Assembly (NCBI GenBank): GCA_021770615.1
Contig: JAETQR010000017.1
Location: 1-64,000, forward strand
Direction: 5' to 3'
DNA: 64,000 nt
From: Lachnospiraceae bacterium
GTDB lineage: Bacteria; Bacillota_A; Clostridia; Lachnospirales; Lachnospiraceae
Positions within the stretch are counted from its first letter, which is position 1; each line of letters begins with the position of its first letter. The position numbers and the translations under genes are program-made. Shown here piece by piece: positions 43,042 to 52,318 of the stretch. The notes under the pieces are model-generated. The model was not told the DNA's origin. It saw nothing but the letters and a program-made list of their open reading frames with translations, and made no database searches.

Positions 43042-43602
43042 GTGAAAAATAGAATTATAAGTTTAATAGTCGTTAGTATCATTATTATATTTTTGATGAG
43101 CCCTGTTGAGGTAGAAGCCTATAATGTTATGAATCACAAACTTAAAGGTGGAATAAATGGAAGAAACTATTATTTGAAATCGTCTGTCAAAGATGATGTT
43201 TATTGGTCAAATGTTTTTGTGGCAGGGTTTCAAAGATGGACGAATACAAGTACCAGTTTTAGTTTCTCTAAAACCACTTCATCAACGAAAGGAATAATAT
43301 ACTGCAACACATATTATAATACGACAGATTTTGCAAATGGATATACAACCTATATATATGATGGAAGCAAAGAAAATGATTGGAAAGGGGCTAATATTTA
43401 CTTAAATAAATTTTATTTACAAAGCACTTTAGCTGACGTAGATATTGGAGTAGCAGGTCATGAAATAGGGCATGCGATAGGATTGGATCATGCAGATGGA
43501 AATGTTCTGATGACCACTACAGATCGTGGGAGAACGGTTACATATCCTCAGAGAGATGATATTAATGGAGTGAATAGTATATATAAATATGGAACTAAGT
43601 AA
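43042..43602 (+). CDS. secreted matrixin-type metalloprotease
   Basis: A 186-residue protein with a signal peptide (about 1-26, ending VEVEA) and a compact M10-like catalytic domain. The zinc motif is H140-E-I-G-H144-x5-H150 and a Met-turn follows at VLM157. There is no visible prodomain with a cysteine switch. GTG 43042 follows AGGAGG by eight bases, while GTG 43033 is too close. It is driven by promoter cassette A and followed by a lipoprotein gene. Confidence 0.85.
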   Translation: MKNRIISLIVVSIIIIFLMSPVEVEAYNVMNHKLKGGINGRNYYLKSSVKDDVYWSNVFVAGFQRWTNTSTSFSFSKTTSSTKGIIYCNTYYNTTDFANGYTTYIYDGSKENDWKGANIYLNKFYLQSTLADVDIGVAGHEIGHAIGLDHADGNVLMTTTDRGRTVTYPQRDDINGVNSIYKYGTK

Positions 43603-43613
43603 GGGGGATTACA

Positions 43614-44375
43614 ATGAGAAGATCAAACATAGCAGTTATTTTTATATCAGGTCTGATTGGAATAAGTCTGGTTGGTTGTGGCGTTCAAAAACAGAATCAA
43701 AGTAATGTTTTAAAAAATGTAAATAGTGATTCAGAAACGCAGAAAAATGAAGAGGAAAGCTGGATCGAGGATGCTCCAGATCATGTATATCATACGATTA
43801 TAGATAATGCTGATCTGTCAGTGAATTTTGACTCCTATGATGATGTGATCGCTGCATCGGAGTTTGTTGTGACAGGAACAGTGCAAAAAATCAAGTCGTA
43901 TATGAAAGATACCCGTATCATAAGCAATTTTCGGTTTCAGGTTGAAACTGCCAGTGATGGTAAGGTGAAACCGGGAGATATCATAACCGTCTTTACGATC
44001 GGTGGAAAAGTAAAATTTGCAGAATATGCAGAACATGAGAAAGAATTCCTTGTGGCAAACAGTTCTGAAGAGGAGTTTGAAAAGGAGATCGCACTTCACG
44101 GTGATGAATATATGGAGTCTATATATGAAGGGGTTCCTAATATTCAGGAGGGTGATGAACTGGCGCTTTGTCTGGGTAGGTCAGATGAAAATGAGGGTGC
44201 GGATTATTATATTGTAGGTACTTCTTGTTTTGGACAGTTTACATATGATAAAGAGATGGGAACGATTTATAAGAAACAGGTCGAGATGCAGGGCGGTGAG
44301 AGGAGGAAATTAATAAGAAAAATGGAGATAGATGAGAGACAATTTCAAGAGAAGGTTGAAACTGTTTTGGGGTGA
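43614..44375 (+). CDS. lipoprotein downstream of the matrixin
   Basis: A 253-residue lipoprotein with lipobox SLVGC (Cys 23) and a short Asn/Gln/Glu-rich linker. The mature region from about residue 70 forms a beta-rich domain (ASEFVVTGTVQKI, KPGDIITVFTIGGK, GDELALCLGRSD) similar to small OB-like lipoprotein domains in Clostridia. It lies 11 bases behind the protease with AAGGGGG, so the two should be co-expressed. Its function is unknown; a partner or inhibitor role is possible. Confidence 0.7.
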   Translation: MRRSNIAVIFISGLIGISLVGCGVQKQNQSNVLKNVNSDSETQKNEEESWIEDAPDHVYHTIIDNADLSVNFDSYDDVIAASEFVVTGTVQKIKSYMKDTRIISNFRFQVETASDGKVKPGDIITVFTIGGKVKFAEYAEHEKEFLVANSSEEEFEKEIALHGDEYMESIYEGVPNIQEGDELALCLGRSDENEGADYYIVGTSCFGQFTYDKEMGTIYKKQVEMQGGERRKLIRKMEIDERQFQEKVETVLG

Positions 44376-44475
44376 AAGAACAGAAAAGGAAATTTACAGT
44401 GTATGAATTAGAGTATGTGATGAACAAATGAAGCTATATGTCGAGAATAAAGAGAGTAATATTATAAACACTAAT

Positions 44476-45767
44476 TAGTATCTGCTGATTAATACTAAAA
44501 CCCATTATTTTACTGACTTTTGTCTTGAAATTTGATATAGTATCTGCAAGGGTTTCAATAAAATGAAATCATTTTCTTTGCAGATTTTTGATGAATTTCA
44601 CGAGTAAAGGGGTTAAAATTATATACAAACCAATTGATAAACTACAGCATTCTTTCCTTGATTTCAATCAGCCAATGGGGTTTCACATGAATCCAAATAA
44701 CCGCTGGATTAAAATGGCTGACCGCATTCCATGGGATGAGTTTGAAGTAAAATATGCCAAATTGTTTCCAAGTGATACCGGTAATGTTGCCAAACCACTC
44801 CGCATGGCACCTGGAGCCCTGGTTATCCAGACAAAGTTCCAGTTTGCTGACCGTGAACTTGTGGAACAGATTACAGAGAACCCATACCTGCAATACTTTA
44901 TCAGGCTTCCCGGCTATCAGGAAGAAACCCCGTTTGATGCAAGCACGCTGGTTCTTTTCCGCAAACGCATTTCTGCTGAAATGCTGATGGAGCTGAATGA
45001 GTACCTTCTTGCCAACAAAGATGATGACAATAATAGCACGCCGTCCTCTTCAGAAGATTCCGGCGGTAATGACGCACCAAAAGAAGATAAAAATGAGGGG
45101 ACGCTTACATTGGATGTAGCCTGCGCACCGGCAAATATCCGTTATCCCCAGGATGTTTCACCGTTGAATGAAGCAAGGGAAAAAATGGAAACAATCATTT
45201 GCCGTTTTTGCAAGTCTTATGGCCTGCCGCTGCCAAGACGTTACAGGAGACGTGCCAGGAAAGACTATCTGGCATTTGCCAAAAGTAAAAAACGCAGTGC
45301 AAAGAAAATCCGGAAAGCGCTCCGCAAACAGCTTGGCTATGTTGCAAGGGACATCCGGTATCTGGACCGGTTCATGGGCGATGGATATGCGATGACAGAA
45401 AGGGAAACCAGTCTGTACCTGACTATCATTACGCTGTATGAACAGCAGCAATATATGTATGATAACAAAACACACTCTGTGGAACACCGTATTGTAAGCA
45501 TTTCACAGCCATGGCTTCTCCCAATTGTCAGGGGGAAAACCAAAGCGCTTGTTGAATTTGGTGCAAAATTTGACCTGAGCCTGGACAGTGAAGGATATGG
45601 CCGTATCGAAAAAATATCGTTTGAAGCATTATCTGTATTCGTGACGAATCTGTTTAAGATTCAGAAACGAATACTTTGCGCTTTTTTACATCTGATCCAA
45701 TTTTTGCACAGATTGTCTGAATGCAAAAGATGGAATTTGCAAATATCTACTTAATCAGCAGACACTA
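44476..45767 (+). mobile_element. internally deleted IS5/IS1182-type insertion sequence
   Basis: Terminal inverted repeats TAGTATCTGCTGATTAA (44476-44492) and its complement at 45751-45767 differ at one base. Between them is a transposase gene that has lost its middle. The right end abuts promoter cassette B. I see no certain target duplication. Confidence 0.75.
44591..45754 (+). pseudogene. transposase with internal deletion (IS5/IS1182-type)
   Basis: The frame encodes the N-terminal DUF772-type region (KMADRIPWDEFEVKYAKLFP, then LPGYQEETPFD and LFRKRI), the variable insert, the first catalytic Asp (TLDVACAPANIRYPQD) and the region up to YGRIEKISFEA. It then jumps to the usual extreme C-terminus (VFVTNLFKIQKR). 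The segment with the second Asp and the Glu of the DDE triad is missing without loss of frame. The product cannot be an active transposase, but the ends could still be mobilised. Confidence 0.75.
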
Positions 45768-45990
45768 TTTAAGGGAGATGCCTGATATAATAATCGGATG
45801 GGGAGAAGTATGGATTTGTCAATAGTACGATTTAAATTTTTTCTAAAAAGGTTTTCTGCGGAATGGCCTGTAAATAGCGTGTTTTCGGTGTTTTTGTCGA
45901 AATATGTCGAACGATTTTTGTTGTTATATCATGGGGGATAGGGTATAATCAAAGTGTCGGATATTGGAAAAAGATGGCAGGATGAGATCG
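45766..45990 (+). promoter_or_regulatory. 225-bp promoter cassette, copy B
   Basis: This is the second copy of the cassette at 42795-43019. It has TTGTTA (45921-45926) and TATAAT (45944-45949) with a 17-base spacer and the same pair of TGTCGAA-type repeats. It starts at the right end of the insertion sequence and ends 30 bases before the acyl carrier protein gene. Confidence 0.75.
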
Positions 45991-46020
45991 TGCAGGCGGG
46001 CGATTAAGATTGGAGTGGAA

Positions 46021-46281
46021 ATGAAAGATTTGATCATCGGGTTTGTCAGAGAGCATACACCTCTTGCGGAGGTCCCGCAAATATCAGAGGATACACGGCT
46101 CATTGACGATTTGGAATATGATTCCTTATGTATTATTTCTCTGTTTGAAGAAATTGAGAGAAGGTTTGGAATTAATTGTATGATATATGATGATATGTAT
46201 GAGGCACTTTTGAATGTCGGAAATTTGATCCGGTTTGTTGAAGAAAGATGTCTCAGGGGAGGGGAGACGATTGGAGAATAA
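46021..46281 (+). CDS. acyl carrier protein
   Basis: An 86-residue carrier protein with the phosphopantetheine site in DDLEYDS35L followed by the recognition helix IISLFEEIERRFG. This is a dedicated carrier, as it lies outside any fatty acid gene set and directly before an adenylate-forming enzyme whose start overlaps its end. ATG 46021 follows GGAGTGG. It probably holds the acyl group activated by the next gene product. Confidence 0.85.
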   Translation: MKDLIIGFVREHTPLAEVPQISEDTRLIDDLEYDSLCIISLFEEIERRFGINCMIYDDMYEALLNVGNLIRFVEERCLRGGETIGE

Positions 46282-47521
46282 GTTATTGCAGAGAAAATTA
46301 CGGGATGTCATTGATTATGCCTTCAGAGAAGTTTCATATTATTCTGACTATGATAAAAATATCATAGAACACTCAGAAAAGGAGATTTTTGAGACAATAA
46401 AAATAATTCCGGTACTTGAGAAGGATGAAGCTGTGCTAAGAAATAATGAATTTCTTTCCAATGAGTGTATACCACTTATGCTGCAGAATAGACTTCACAT
46501 GGAAAATACGTCTGGTTCGACAGGAAAATATATGGAGGTGTATTGGAAAAAAGCAGATTATCAGCGTTCCCTGCTTCCGCTATATATTAGACGGAGACAA
46601 TATTATGGTATTTCACCAGGGGATCGATTATGTTATTTTTTCACATCAAGAAAACTGGGAAAAGAAGAGACACTGACAGAAAAACGTTCAGGGAATCTTG
46701 GATTTTCTAAATGCGGATTGAATGAAGAGAGATTGAAGGAAATTTACGGAACAATGGTTGACTTCCAGCCTCGTTGGATCATGGGACAGCCCTCAGTGAT
46801 CTTACTTCTGGCGCAGATCAAGAAAAAATATTCTCTTCCGGATATATCTGATCTAAAGTATATAGAACTAACAGGAGAGATGTTGTTTGAGAATATCAGA
46901 ATGGAGATTAAAGATGCATTTCACTGTTCCGTCGCAAACCATTATGGAGCAATGGAAGTAAATACGATTGCTTATGAATGTCCATTCGGAAAAATGCATT
47001 TGACAAATAGTACATATACAGAGATTATTGATCCGGATGGCAGAAGGCTTCCCGATGGTGAAGAGGGGGATATTTGTATTACGACACTTGAAAACTTTGC
47101 AATGCCGTTCATACGTTACCGGGTCGGTGACAAAGGACGGATTTTAAAGTTTGAAGAATGTAAATGTGGTTTGCATGAAAAGGTATTGGAGTTGACCACA
47201 GGAAGAGTAAATGATTATATACTCACAAGAGAAGGAGAAAATATAAACTCATATGTATTTGTGAGAGCGATCAATGCAGTAAACCGGTGCCTGGAACAGG
47301 CGGTCAAACAATTCTCGATCAGACAGAGGGGGTATGATAAATTTGTTGTAAATTTAGTTGTAACAGAAATGAGAGAGAAAGAGATGATCCAAAAGATTTT
47401 TAAAGATAATGTGTTGCAAAAAGAGCTTGATGATGCACAATATGAATTCAATTTTTTTGATCATTTATTTCCGGATGACCAAATAGGAAAATTAAAATAT
47501 TTTATACGGGAGGAATTTTGA
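46271..47521 (+). CDS. adenylate-forming enzyme, PaaK/CapK-like
   Basis: A 416-residue member of the ANL superfamily related to phenylacetate-CoA ligase and CapK. Visible motifs are the P-loop NTSGSTGKY, the YGAMEVN aromatic/acid motif, GEEGDICITTLENFAMPFIRYRVGD, and TTGRVNDYI. It should activate a carboxylic acid as an adenylate and load it on the carrier protein. The TTG at 46271 behind GGGGAGGGGAG overlaps the carrier gene end, indicating coupling. The substrate is unknown. Confidence 0.8.
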   Translation: MENKLLQRKLRDVIDYAFREVSYYSDYDKNIIEHSEKEIFETIKIIPVLEKDEAVLRNNEFLSNECIPLMLQNRLHMENTSGSTGKYMEVYWKKADYQRSLLPLYIRRRQYYGISPGDRLCYFFTSRKLGKEETLTEKRSGNLGFSKCGLNEERLKEIYGTMVDFQPRWIMGQPSVILLLAQIKKKYSLPDISDLKYIELTGEMLFENIRMEIKDAFHCSVANHYGAMEVNTIAYECPFGKMHLTNSTYTEIIDPDGRRLPDGEEGDICITTLENFAMPFIRYRVGDKGRILKFEECKCGLHEKVLELTTGRVNDYILTREGENINSYVFVRAINAVNRCLEQAVKQFSIRQRGYDKFVVNLVVTEMREKEMIQKIFKDNVLQKELDDAQYEFNFFDHLFPDDQIGKLKYFIREEF

Positions 47522-47522
47522 T

Positions 47523-49772
47523 ATGTTGAAAAAATTATTAAGTGTTTTAATGGCATTTGCAATTATGATCTGCGGAGTAAATGGAGTATGGGCAGATAAG
47601 ATAGAGGCTGTTTCAACAGTAACAGCGAAGAGTAAGGTGGTTCCAAAATTCACTGAAAAAAGTATTAAAAGAGATAATATAGATAAAGATTATATTGTCG
47701 TTACAACTTCTGATAAAAGTGTACACGATTTGGAAAAGGAGTACAAGAGTTCAGAAGAAAGTACATGTGAGGAACGATTGTCTGAGGAAAATACAATTTC
47801 ATTAAATATGACAGGAAAAGAAGCAAATGACCTGCAAAAACGAAAAGATGTGTTATTGGTAGAAGAGGATATATCTGTGAATGCCTGTTCCCGCAATGAA
47901 TATAGAAAAAAGATATTTAGAAAAATCAGAACCAAAGGGAAAAATAAGAGAGAGTGGAATATACAGGCTATAAAAGCAGATACAGTGGAAAAAGAAAGTG
48001 AAAATGAGACTCAGGATCAGAAGAAAGTGAAAGTTGCCGTATTGGATTCGGGAATTGATTATGATAATGATATTATCATTACAGACAGTATTAATCTGGT
48101 TCCCGGTGAGGAAGAGATGTCTCCTTTCTTTATGGATGATACCGGCCATGGCACAAGTGTCGCAGGAATTATCGCGGCAGAGGATAACGACGAGGGAATC
48201 ACGGGGATAAATGATAAGATTGAGTTGTATTCGGCAAGAGTTCTTCATGACGATACAGCGCCTGTCAGCAGAGTAGTAGAGGGAATCTATTGGGCGATTG
48301 ATAAAAGGGTGAATATAATCAATATCAGCTTTTCGACGCCAGAAGACTCCCAGCTTTTAAAGAAGGCAATAAATGACGCATATAAAGCGGGAATCCTTAT
48401 CGTGGCGGCCGCCGGAAATGATGAAAACGTAGAATATCCGGCTGCCTATGAAGAAGTAGTCGCAGTGGGGGCTGTGGACTGTGAAGGAAATAAGAGTGCG
48501 GATAGTGCAGGTGGTGATGAACTTGAACTGGTAGCACCAGGGGAAAAGGTAAAGTCTTCTGCATTATTGGGAGGTTCCGTAGTAGTTTCAGGAACAAGCT
48601 TATCTGCCCCTCATGTCGTTGGTGTGGCATCACTCCTCTGGGAAAAAGATTTATCGGTTTCCAATGAATTTATACGGAATCTGCTTAATGCCAGTGCAAA
48701 TGGGTATGGGGATAAAGAAAACTATGGAAACGGATTGATCGATTATGAATATGCTTTGGAGATTTACGATGAATTTAAAGCTGAATATAAAGATGTTGTG
48801 ACCACAGCTGGTGTAGAGACCGGATCAGTGGAGGCGGGGTACACGGATATTCCGGAGAATAAATCCCCTCTTATTGTATTTAAAGAGAATAATTATGTAG
48901 AGGGAAAATGGGCAGATCATGCGAAGACAGCCAGTTGGTATACCGATGTTAAAAATTTTCAATACGGTGCCAGAGAGCCGGATTCCAATGCCGGATTAAA
49001 AGGATTAAACAATAATCATGCATGGCATGGAGGAAGATTTTGTAATTATGTGGCAATTTATCGGTATTTAAATAAAGTGGCAAGGGCTGTAAATGATCTG
49101 GGAGAGTCGGCCAGTATCGCTTCGATCCGATCTAAAATAAAAAGCGTGGGTGCAGTCGATGGAATGAATGTTTGTCAATATGGGAATTTAAAACCGACTG
49201 CACAGGCGAAATATGCAGGTGGTGTCTATGAAGGATTAAAAAGTGATTTGTGTACATATATAGCACCAATTTTATATGGTAAGACAAAGCGCCAGAAAGA
49301 AGCTTTTGTGTTTGGTTTGGCATCGCATGGTGCTACAGATGCATATGCACACTCTTCTTATCGATATAATGGGTATAAATGGAATTATATTAAGCATGAG
49401 CAAAAAATAGTTAACGGAGAAAAGGTACCTGATCCAGATCATAAGCTTTATACAGACAGAACAGATTGTGTTCCAAGGAGATTTGAATCGGCAAAAGCGG
49501 TTTTGAAAAATATTGTGTCACGTTTTAACAATGAGCGTTCCAGTGTAAATATCATCCGGGATTTTGCAATCGATTCTCCTTATACAGAGGGGACGCGGAG
49601 AAAATATTATAATACATATCTTACAAAATATACATTAGATAATCGGAATACAGATGCAACATACCGACTTTATTATTTTGTGGATTATATGTTATATGCC
49701 GGAGAGTCAGATGGTTTTATGTTAAATATGTATTCGCTGGCATCGGAGTATCCGGTAGATATTTTTAAGTAA
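47523..49772 (+). CDS. secreted subtilisin-like protease fused to a PLC-like zinc domain
   Basis: A 749-residue protein with a signal peptide (about 1-24) and a propeptide-like region to about 120. The S8 domain has D175 (VAVLDSG), H209 (GHGTSVAG), oxyanion N299 and S359 (GTSLSAPH), so it is complete. From about residue 480 a second domain holds H499, H502, the motif H602-x3-D606-x3-H610 (SHGATDAYAHSS), and DPDH at 637-640, a pattern like zinc-dependent phospholipase C. This second call is inferred. The gene follows the ligase stop by one base. Confidence 0.8.
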   Translation: MLKKLLSVLMAFAIMICGVNGVWADKIEAVSTVTAKSKVVPKFTEKSIKRDNIDKDYIVVTTSDKSVHDLEKEYKSSEESTCEERLSEENTISLNMTGKEANDLQKRKDVLLVEEDISVNACSRNEYRKKIFRKIRTKGKNKREWNIQAIKADTVEKESENETQDQKKVKVAVLDSGIDYDNDIIITDSINLVPGEEEMSPFFMDDTGHGTSVAGIIAAEDNDEGITGINDKIELYSARVLHDDTAPVSRVVEGIYWAIDKRVNIINISFSTPEDSQLLKKAINDAYKAGILIVAAAGNDENVEYPAAYEEVVAVGAVDCEGNKSADSAGGDELELVAPGEKVKSSALLGGSVVVSGTSLSAPHVVGVASLLWEKDLSVSNEFIRNLLNASANGYGDKENYGNGLIDYEYALEIYDEFKAEYKDVVTTAGVETGSVEAGYTDIPENKSPLIVFKENNYVEGKWADHAKTASWYTDVKNFQYGAREPDSNAGLKGLNNNHAWHGGRFCNYVAIYRYLNKVARAVNDLGESASIASIRSKIKSVGAVDGMNVCQYGNLKPTAQAKYAGGVYEGLKSDLCTYIAPILYGKTKRQKEAFVFGLASHGATDAYAHSSYRYNGYKWNYIKHEQKIVNGEKVPDPDHKLYTDRTDCVPRRFESAKAVLKNIVSRFNNERSSVNIIRDFAIDSPYTEGTRRKYYNTYLTKYTLDNRNTDATYRLYYFVDYMLYAGESDGFMLNMYSLASEYPVDIFK

Positions 49773-49786
49773 AGGAGTAAATCAAA

Positions 49787-51031
49787 TTGAAAAAAAGATA
49801 TATTATTTTATGTACGATTGGTTTCTTTGCCATCCTGTTTTCCTGTGCCCAGACTAAAGCGGCGACCCAGCTGGGCTGGGATCAGCGCTATATCGAGACC
49901 TATGAACAGAAAGAGGCTGACTATACGGTATGTTATTCTTATGATGATACGGAGTGCTGGATCCGTCAGATCAAGCTGCATCCGAAAAAGGCGGATACAT
50001 CCGTGCTGAAGATCCCGGGTGTGATCAAAGGAGCGAAAGTGACACGGATCGGAAGCCGGAATGCAGAGGATGACGTGAATTGGTACAATGTTTTTGGAAC
50101 ATCCTATACGGGTGATGAGGAGGGGGAATGGTTTACACCAAATACAAAAAGCGTAAAGCAGGTTATCCTTCCGGATTCCATAGATGAAATTTTGTATCTG
50201 GCATTTGGCGGCATGGTGAATCTGGAGAAAATAAACCTCCCTGAAAATTTGATTGAATTAAATAAAGGTGTTTTTCAGGGGTGCAAAAAGCTGAAAGGAG
50301 TGAAGATTCCTGCGAAGACCGAAAAAATCGATTTCGAGGCATTTTCAGGCTGTGAATCCTTTGAATGGATCCGGGTCGCAAAGAAAAACAAGAATTATAA
50401 GATAAAAGCCGGGGCGCTTCTCTCAAAGGACGGGAAGGAGTTGTATACATGGGATAAAAAACGGGATTATTATAAAGTCCCGGAAGGTGTTAGGACGATC
50501 AAGGAAGAGACAGGTTATCTTTATCCACTGAAAAAGGTGTATATTTCTTCCCGTGTATCGAAGATCGAGAGGGCGGCACTGAGTTGTACGAACTCATTAG
50601 AGACAGAAGTAAGCCTGTCAGATAGAAATAAAAATTATGCAAAGGCAGGAAAATGTATTTATGAAAAAAAGACGGGGAAATTGGTTGTGGCGTTTGCAGA
50701 AAGGGGAGTTTTAAAGATTCCGGATAAGGTCACAAGGCTGACAGCAGATATATCATGGCGGGGAGGCAGAACCCATAAGGTGATCATCCCGTCTTCCGTG
50801 AAGTATCTGGGGCAGGACTGGATCTGGGGGATATATTGTACAGAAATTCTAACGATACAATTTAAGGGAACGAAACCTCCTGAACTGATTGGGAAGTATC
50901 CGCATGCATGTCTTCCTGCCCAATGCGACTATGTAGTGCCGAAGAAAAGCTATAAACAGTACCGGAAGTGGATGGAAGAAGCAGGAAGCGTAGGGAATGG
51001 GTCAAAGTTAAATGGAGGATACCTGCTATGA
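49787..51031 (+). CDS. secreted BspA-type leucine-rich repeat protein, paralog 1
   Basis: A 414-residue protein from TTG 49787 with AAGGAG eight bases before. A signal peptide (MKKRYIILCTIGFFAILFSC) may end at TKA or at a lipobox-like FSC. The mature part has BspA/LRR_5-like repeats (VKQVILPDSIDEILYLAFGG, LEKINLPENLIELNKGVFQG, LKGVKIPAKTEKIDFEAFSG). Such proteins are surface or secreted binding proteins. Its first third is almost identical to the next gene, and the remainder has diverged. Confidence 0.8.
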   Translation: MKKRYIILCTIGFFAILFSCAQTKAATQLGWDQRYIETYEQKEADYTVCYSYDDTECWIRQIKLHPKKADTSVLKIPGVIKGAKVTRIGSRNAEDDVNWYNVFGTSYTGDEEGEWFTPNTKSVKQVILPDSIDEILYLAFGGMVNLEKINLPENLIELNKGVFQGCKKLKGVKIPAKTEKIDFEAFSGCESFEWIRVAKKNKNYKIKAGALLSKDGKELYTWDKKRDYYKVPEGVRTIKEETGYLYPLKKVYISSRVSKIERAALSCTNSLETEVSLSDRNKNYAKAGKCIYEKKTGKLVVAFAERGVLKIPDKVTRLTADISWRGGRTHKVIIPSSVKYLGQDWIWGIYCTEILTIQFKGTKPPELIGKYPHACLPAQCDYVVPKKSYKQYRKWMEEAGSVGNGSKLNGGYLL

Positions 51032-52284
51032 AAAGAAACGGTTTAATATTATTTGCAATCAGTTTCTTTGCCATCCTGTTTTCCTGTGCCCAGACCAAAG
51101 CGGCGACCCAGCTGGGCTGGGATCAGCGCTACATCGAAACTTATGAACAGAAAGAGGCTGACTATACGGTATGTTATTCTTATGATGATACGGAGTGCTG
51201 GATCCGTCAGATCAAGCTGCACCCGAAAAAGGCGGATACATCCGTGCTGAAGATCCCGGGTGTGATCAAAGGAGCGAAAGTGACACGGATTGGTCCTCCT
51301 AACCGTATCGCTGGCGCTGACAGATGGTGTAATATTTTTGGGGCAACGTTTTATGCAGATGATGAGGGGACCGGGGAACAGTTTGAGCCAAACACAAAAA
51401 GTGTAAAACAGATCATCCTTCCAGATTCCATTGATGAAATTTTGCATATCACGTTTGGCGGCATGGCAAACCTGGAAGAGATAAATCTTCCGAAAAACCT
51501 GAAAGAATTAACAAAGGAAGTCTTTGCAGAGTGTAAAAAACTGAAAGGAGTAAAGATACCTGCGAAGACTACCAAAATAGACTTTGAAGCATTTTCCGGG
51601 TGTGAGTCATTTAAATGGATCAAGGTATCAAAGAAAAATAAAGAATACAAGGTAAAAGATGGAGCACTTCTTTCAAAAGACGGGACAAAATTATATACAT
51701 GGGCGAGAAAATGTAATCTGTACAAGGTACCGGAAGGTGTTAAAGTAATTAAAAAGCAGGCATCCCGATTTTTCTCACTTAATAAAGTGCATCTTTCAGG
51801 AAGTGTGGTTAAAGTCGAGGCGGGAGCTTTGAATTGCTATCAAAGAGCACCATCGGAAATAACCATATCAGGAAAGAATAAAACATTCGCAAAAGCGGGA
51901 AATTGTGTCTATAATAAAAAAACGGGAGCCCTTACAGTAGCAGAAGCTAAATTTGGAGTCGTAGAAATCCCCTCCAAGGTGAAGAAGCTTGTCGAAGGAG
52001 TGTCGTGGGGCGGAGGGCAGGTAAAAAAAATAATAATTCCCGCCAGCGTAAAGTATATACAAAGAGACTGGTACAATGGCATCTGGTCTTCCGATAGTAC
52101 AGAGACTATCTTTAAAAGTCCGGTTCCGCCAGAGAGAGGCATGAAAGAAGGGCAGATAAATTCACTGGTACCCGAGGGAAAGGTTACTGTGCCAAAAAGA
52201 AGTTTTAAAAGCTACAAAAGTTGGTTTGTTGAAGCAGCGGGGCATTATGGTGTTACCCTTAACGGGAGTGTTTTGTATTCTTAA
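51028..52284 (+). CDS. secreted BspA-type leucine-rich repeat protein, paralog 2
   Basis: A 418-residue paralog of the preceding protein with the same signal peptide end and repeat layout. The ATG 51028 overlaps the upstream stop by four bases, with GGAGGA before it. Nucleotides 51062-51290 match 49821-50049 with about six differences, all synonymous. Beyond that the two proteins share the repeat plan but differ at many residues, notably in the C-terminal repeats (PPERGMKEGQINSLVPEGKV), which may bind different partners. Confidence 0.8.
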   Translation: MKRNGLILFAISFFAILFSCAQTKAATQLGWDQRYIETYEQKEADYTVCYSYDDTECWIRQIKLHPKKADTSVLKIPGVIKGAKVTRIGPPNRIAGADRWCNIFGATFYADDEGTGEQFEPNTKSVKQIILPDSIDEILHITFGGMANLEEINLPKNLKELTKEVFAECKKLKGVKIPAKTTKIDFEAFSGCESFKWIKVSKKNKEYKVKDGALLSKDGTKLYTWARKCNLYKVPEGVKVIKKQASRFFSLNKVHLSGSVVKVEAGALNCYQRAPSEITISGKNKTFAKAGNCVYNKKTGALTVAEAKFGVVEIPSKVKKLVEGVSWGGGQVKKIIIPASVKYIQRDWYNGIWSSDSTETIFKSPVPPERGMKEGQINSLVPEGKVTVPKRSFKSYKSWFVEAAGHYGVTLNGSVLYS

Positions 52285-52318
52285 AAAGATTGTACAGGGG
52301 TACGTGTTTGGAGAAAAT

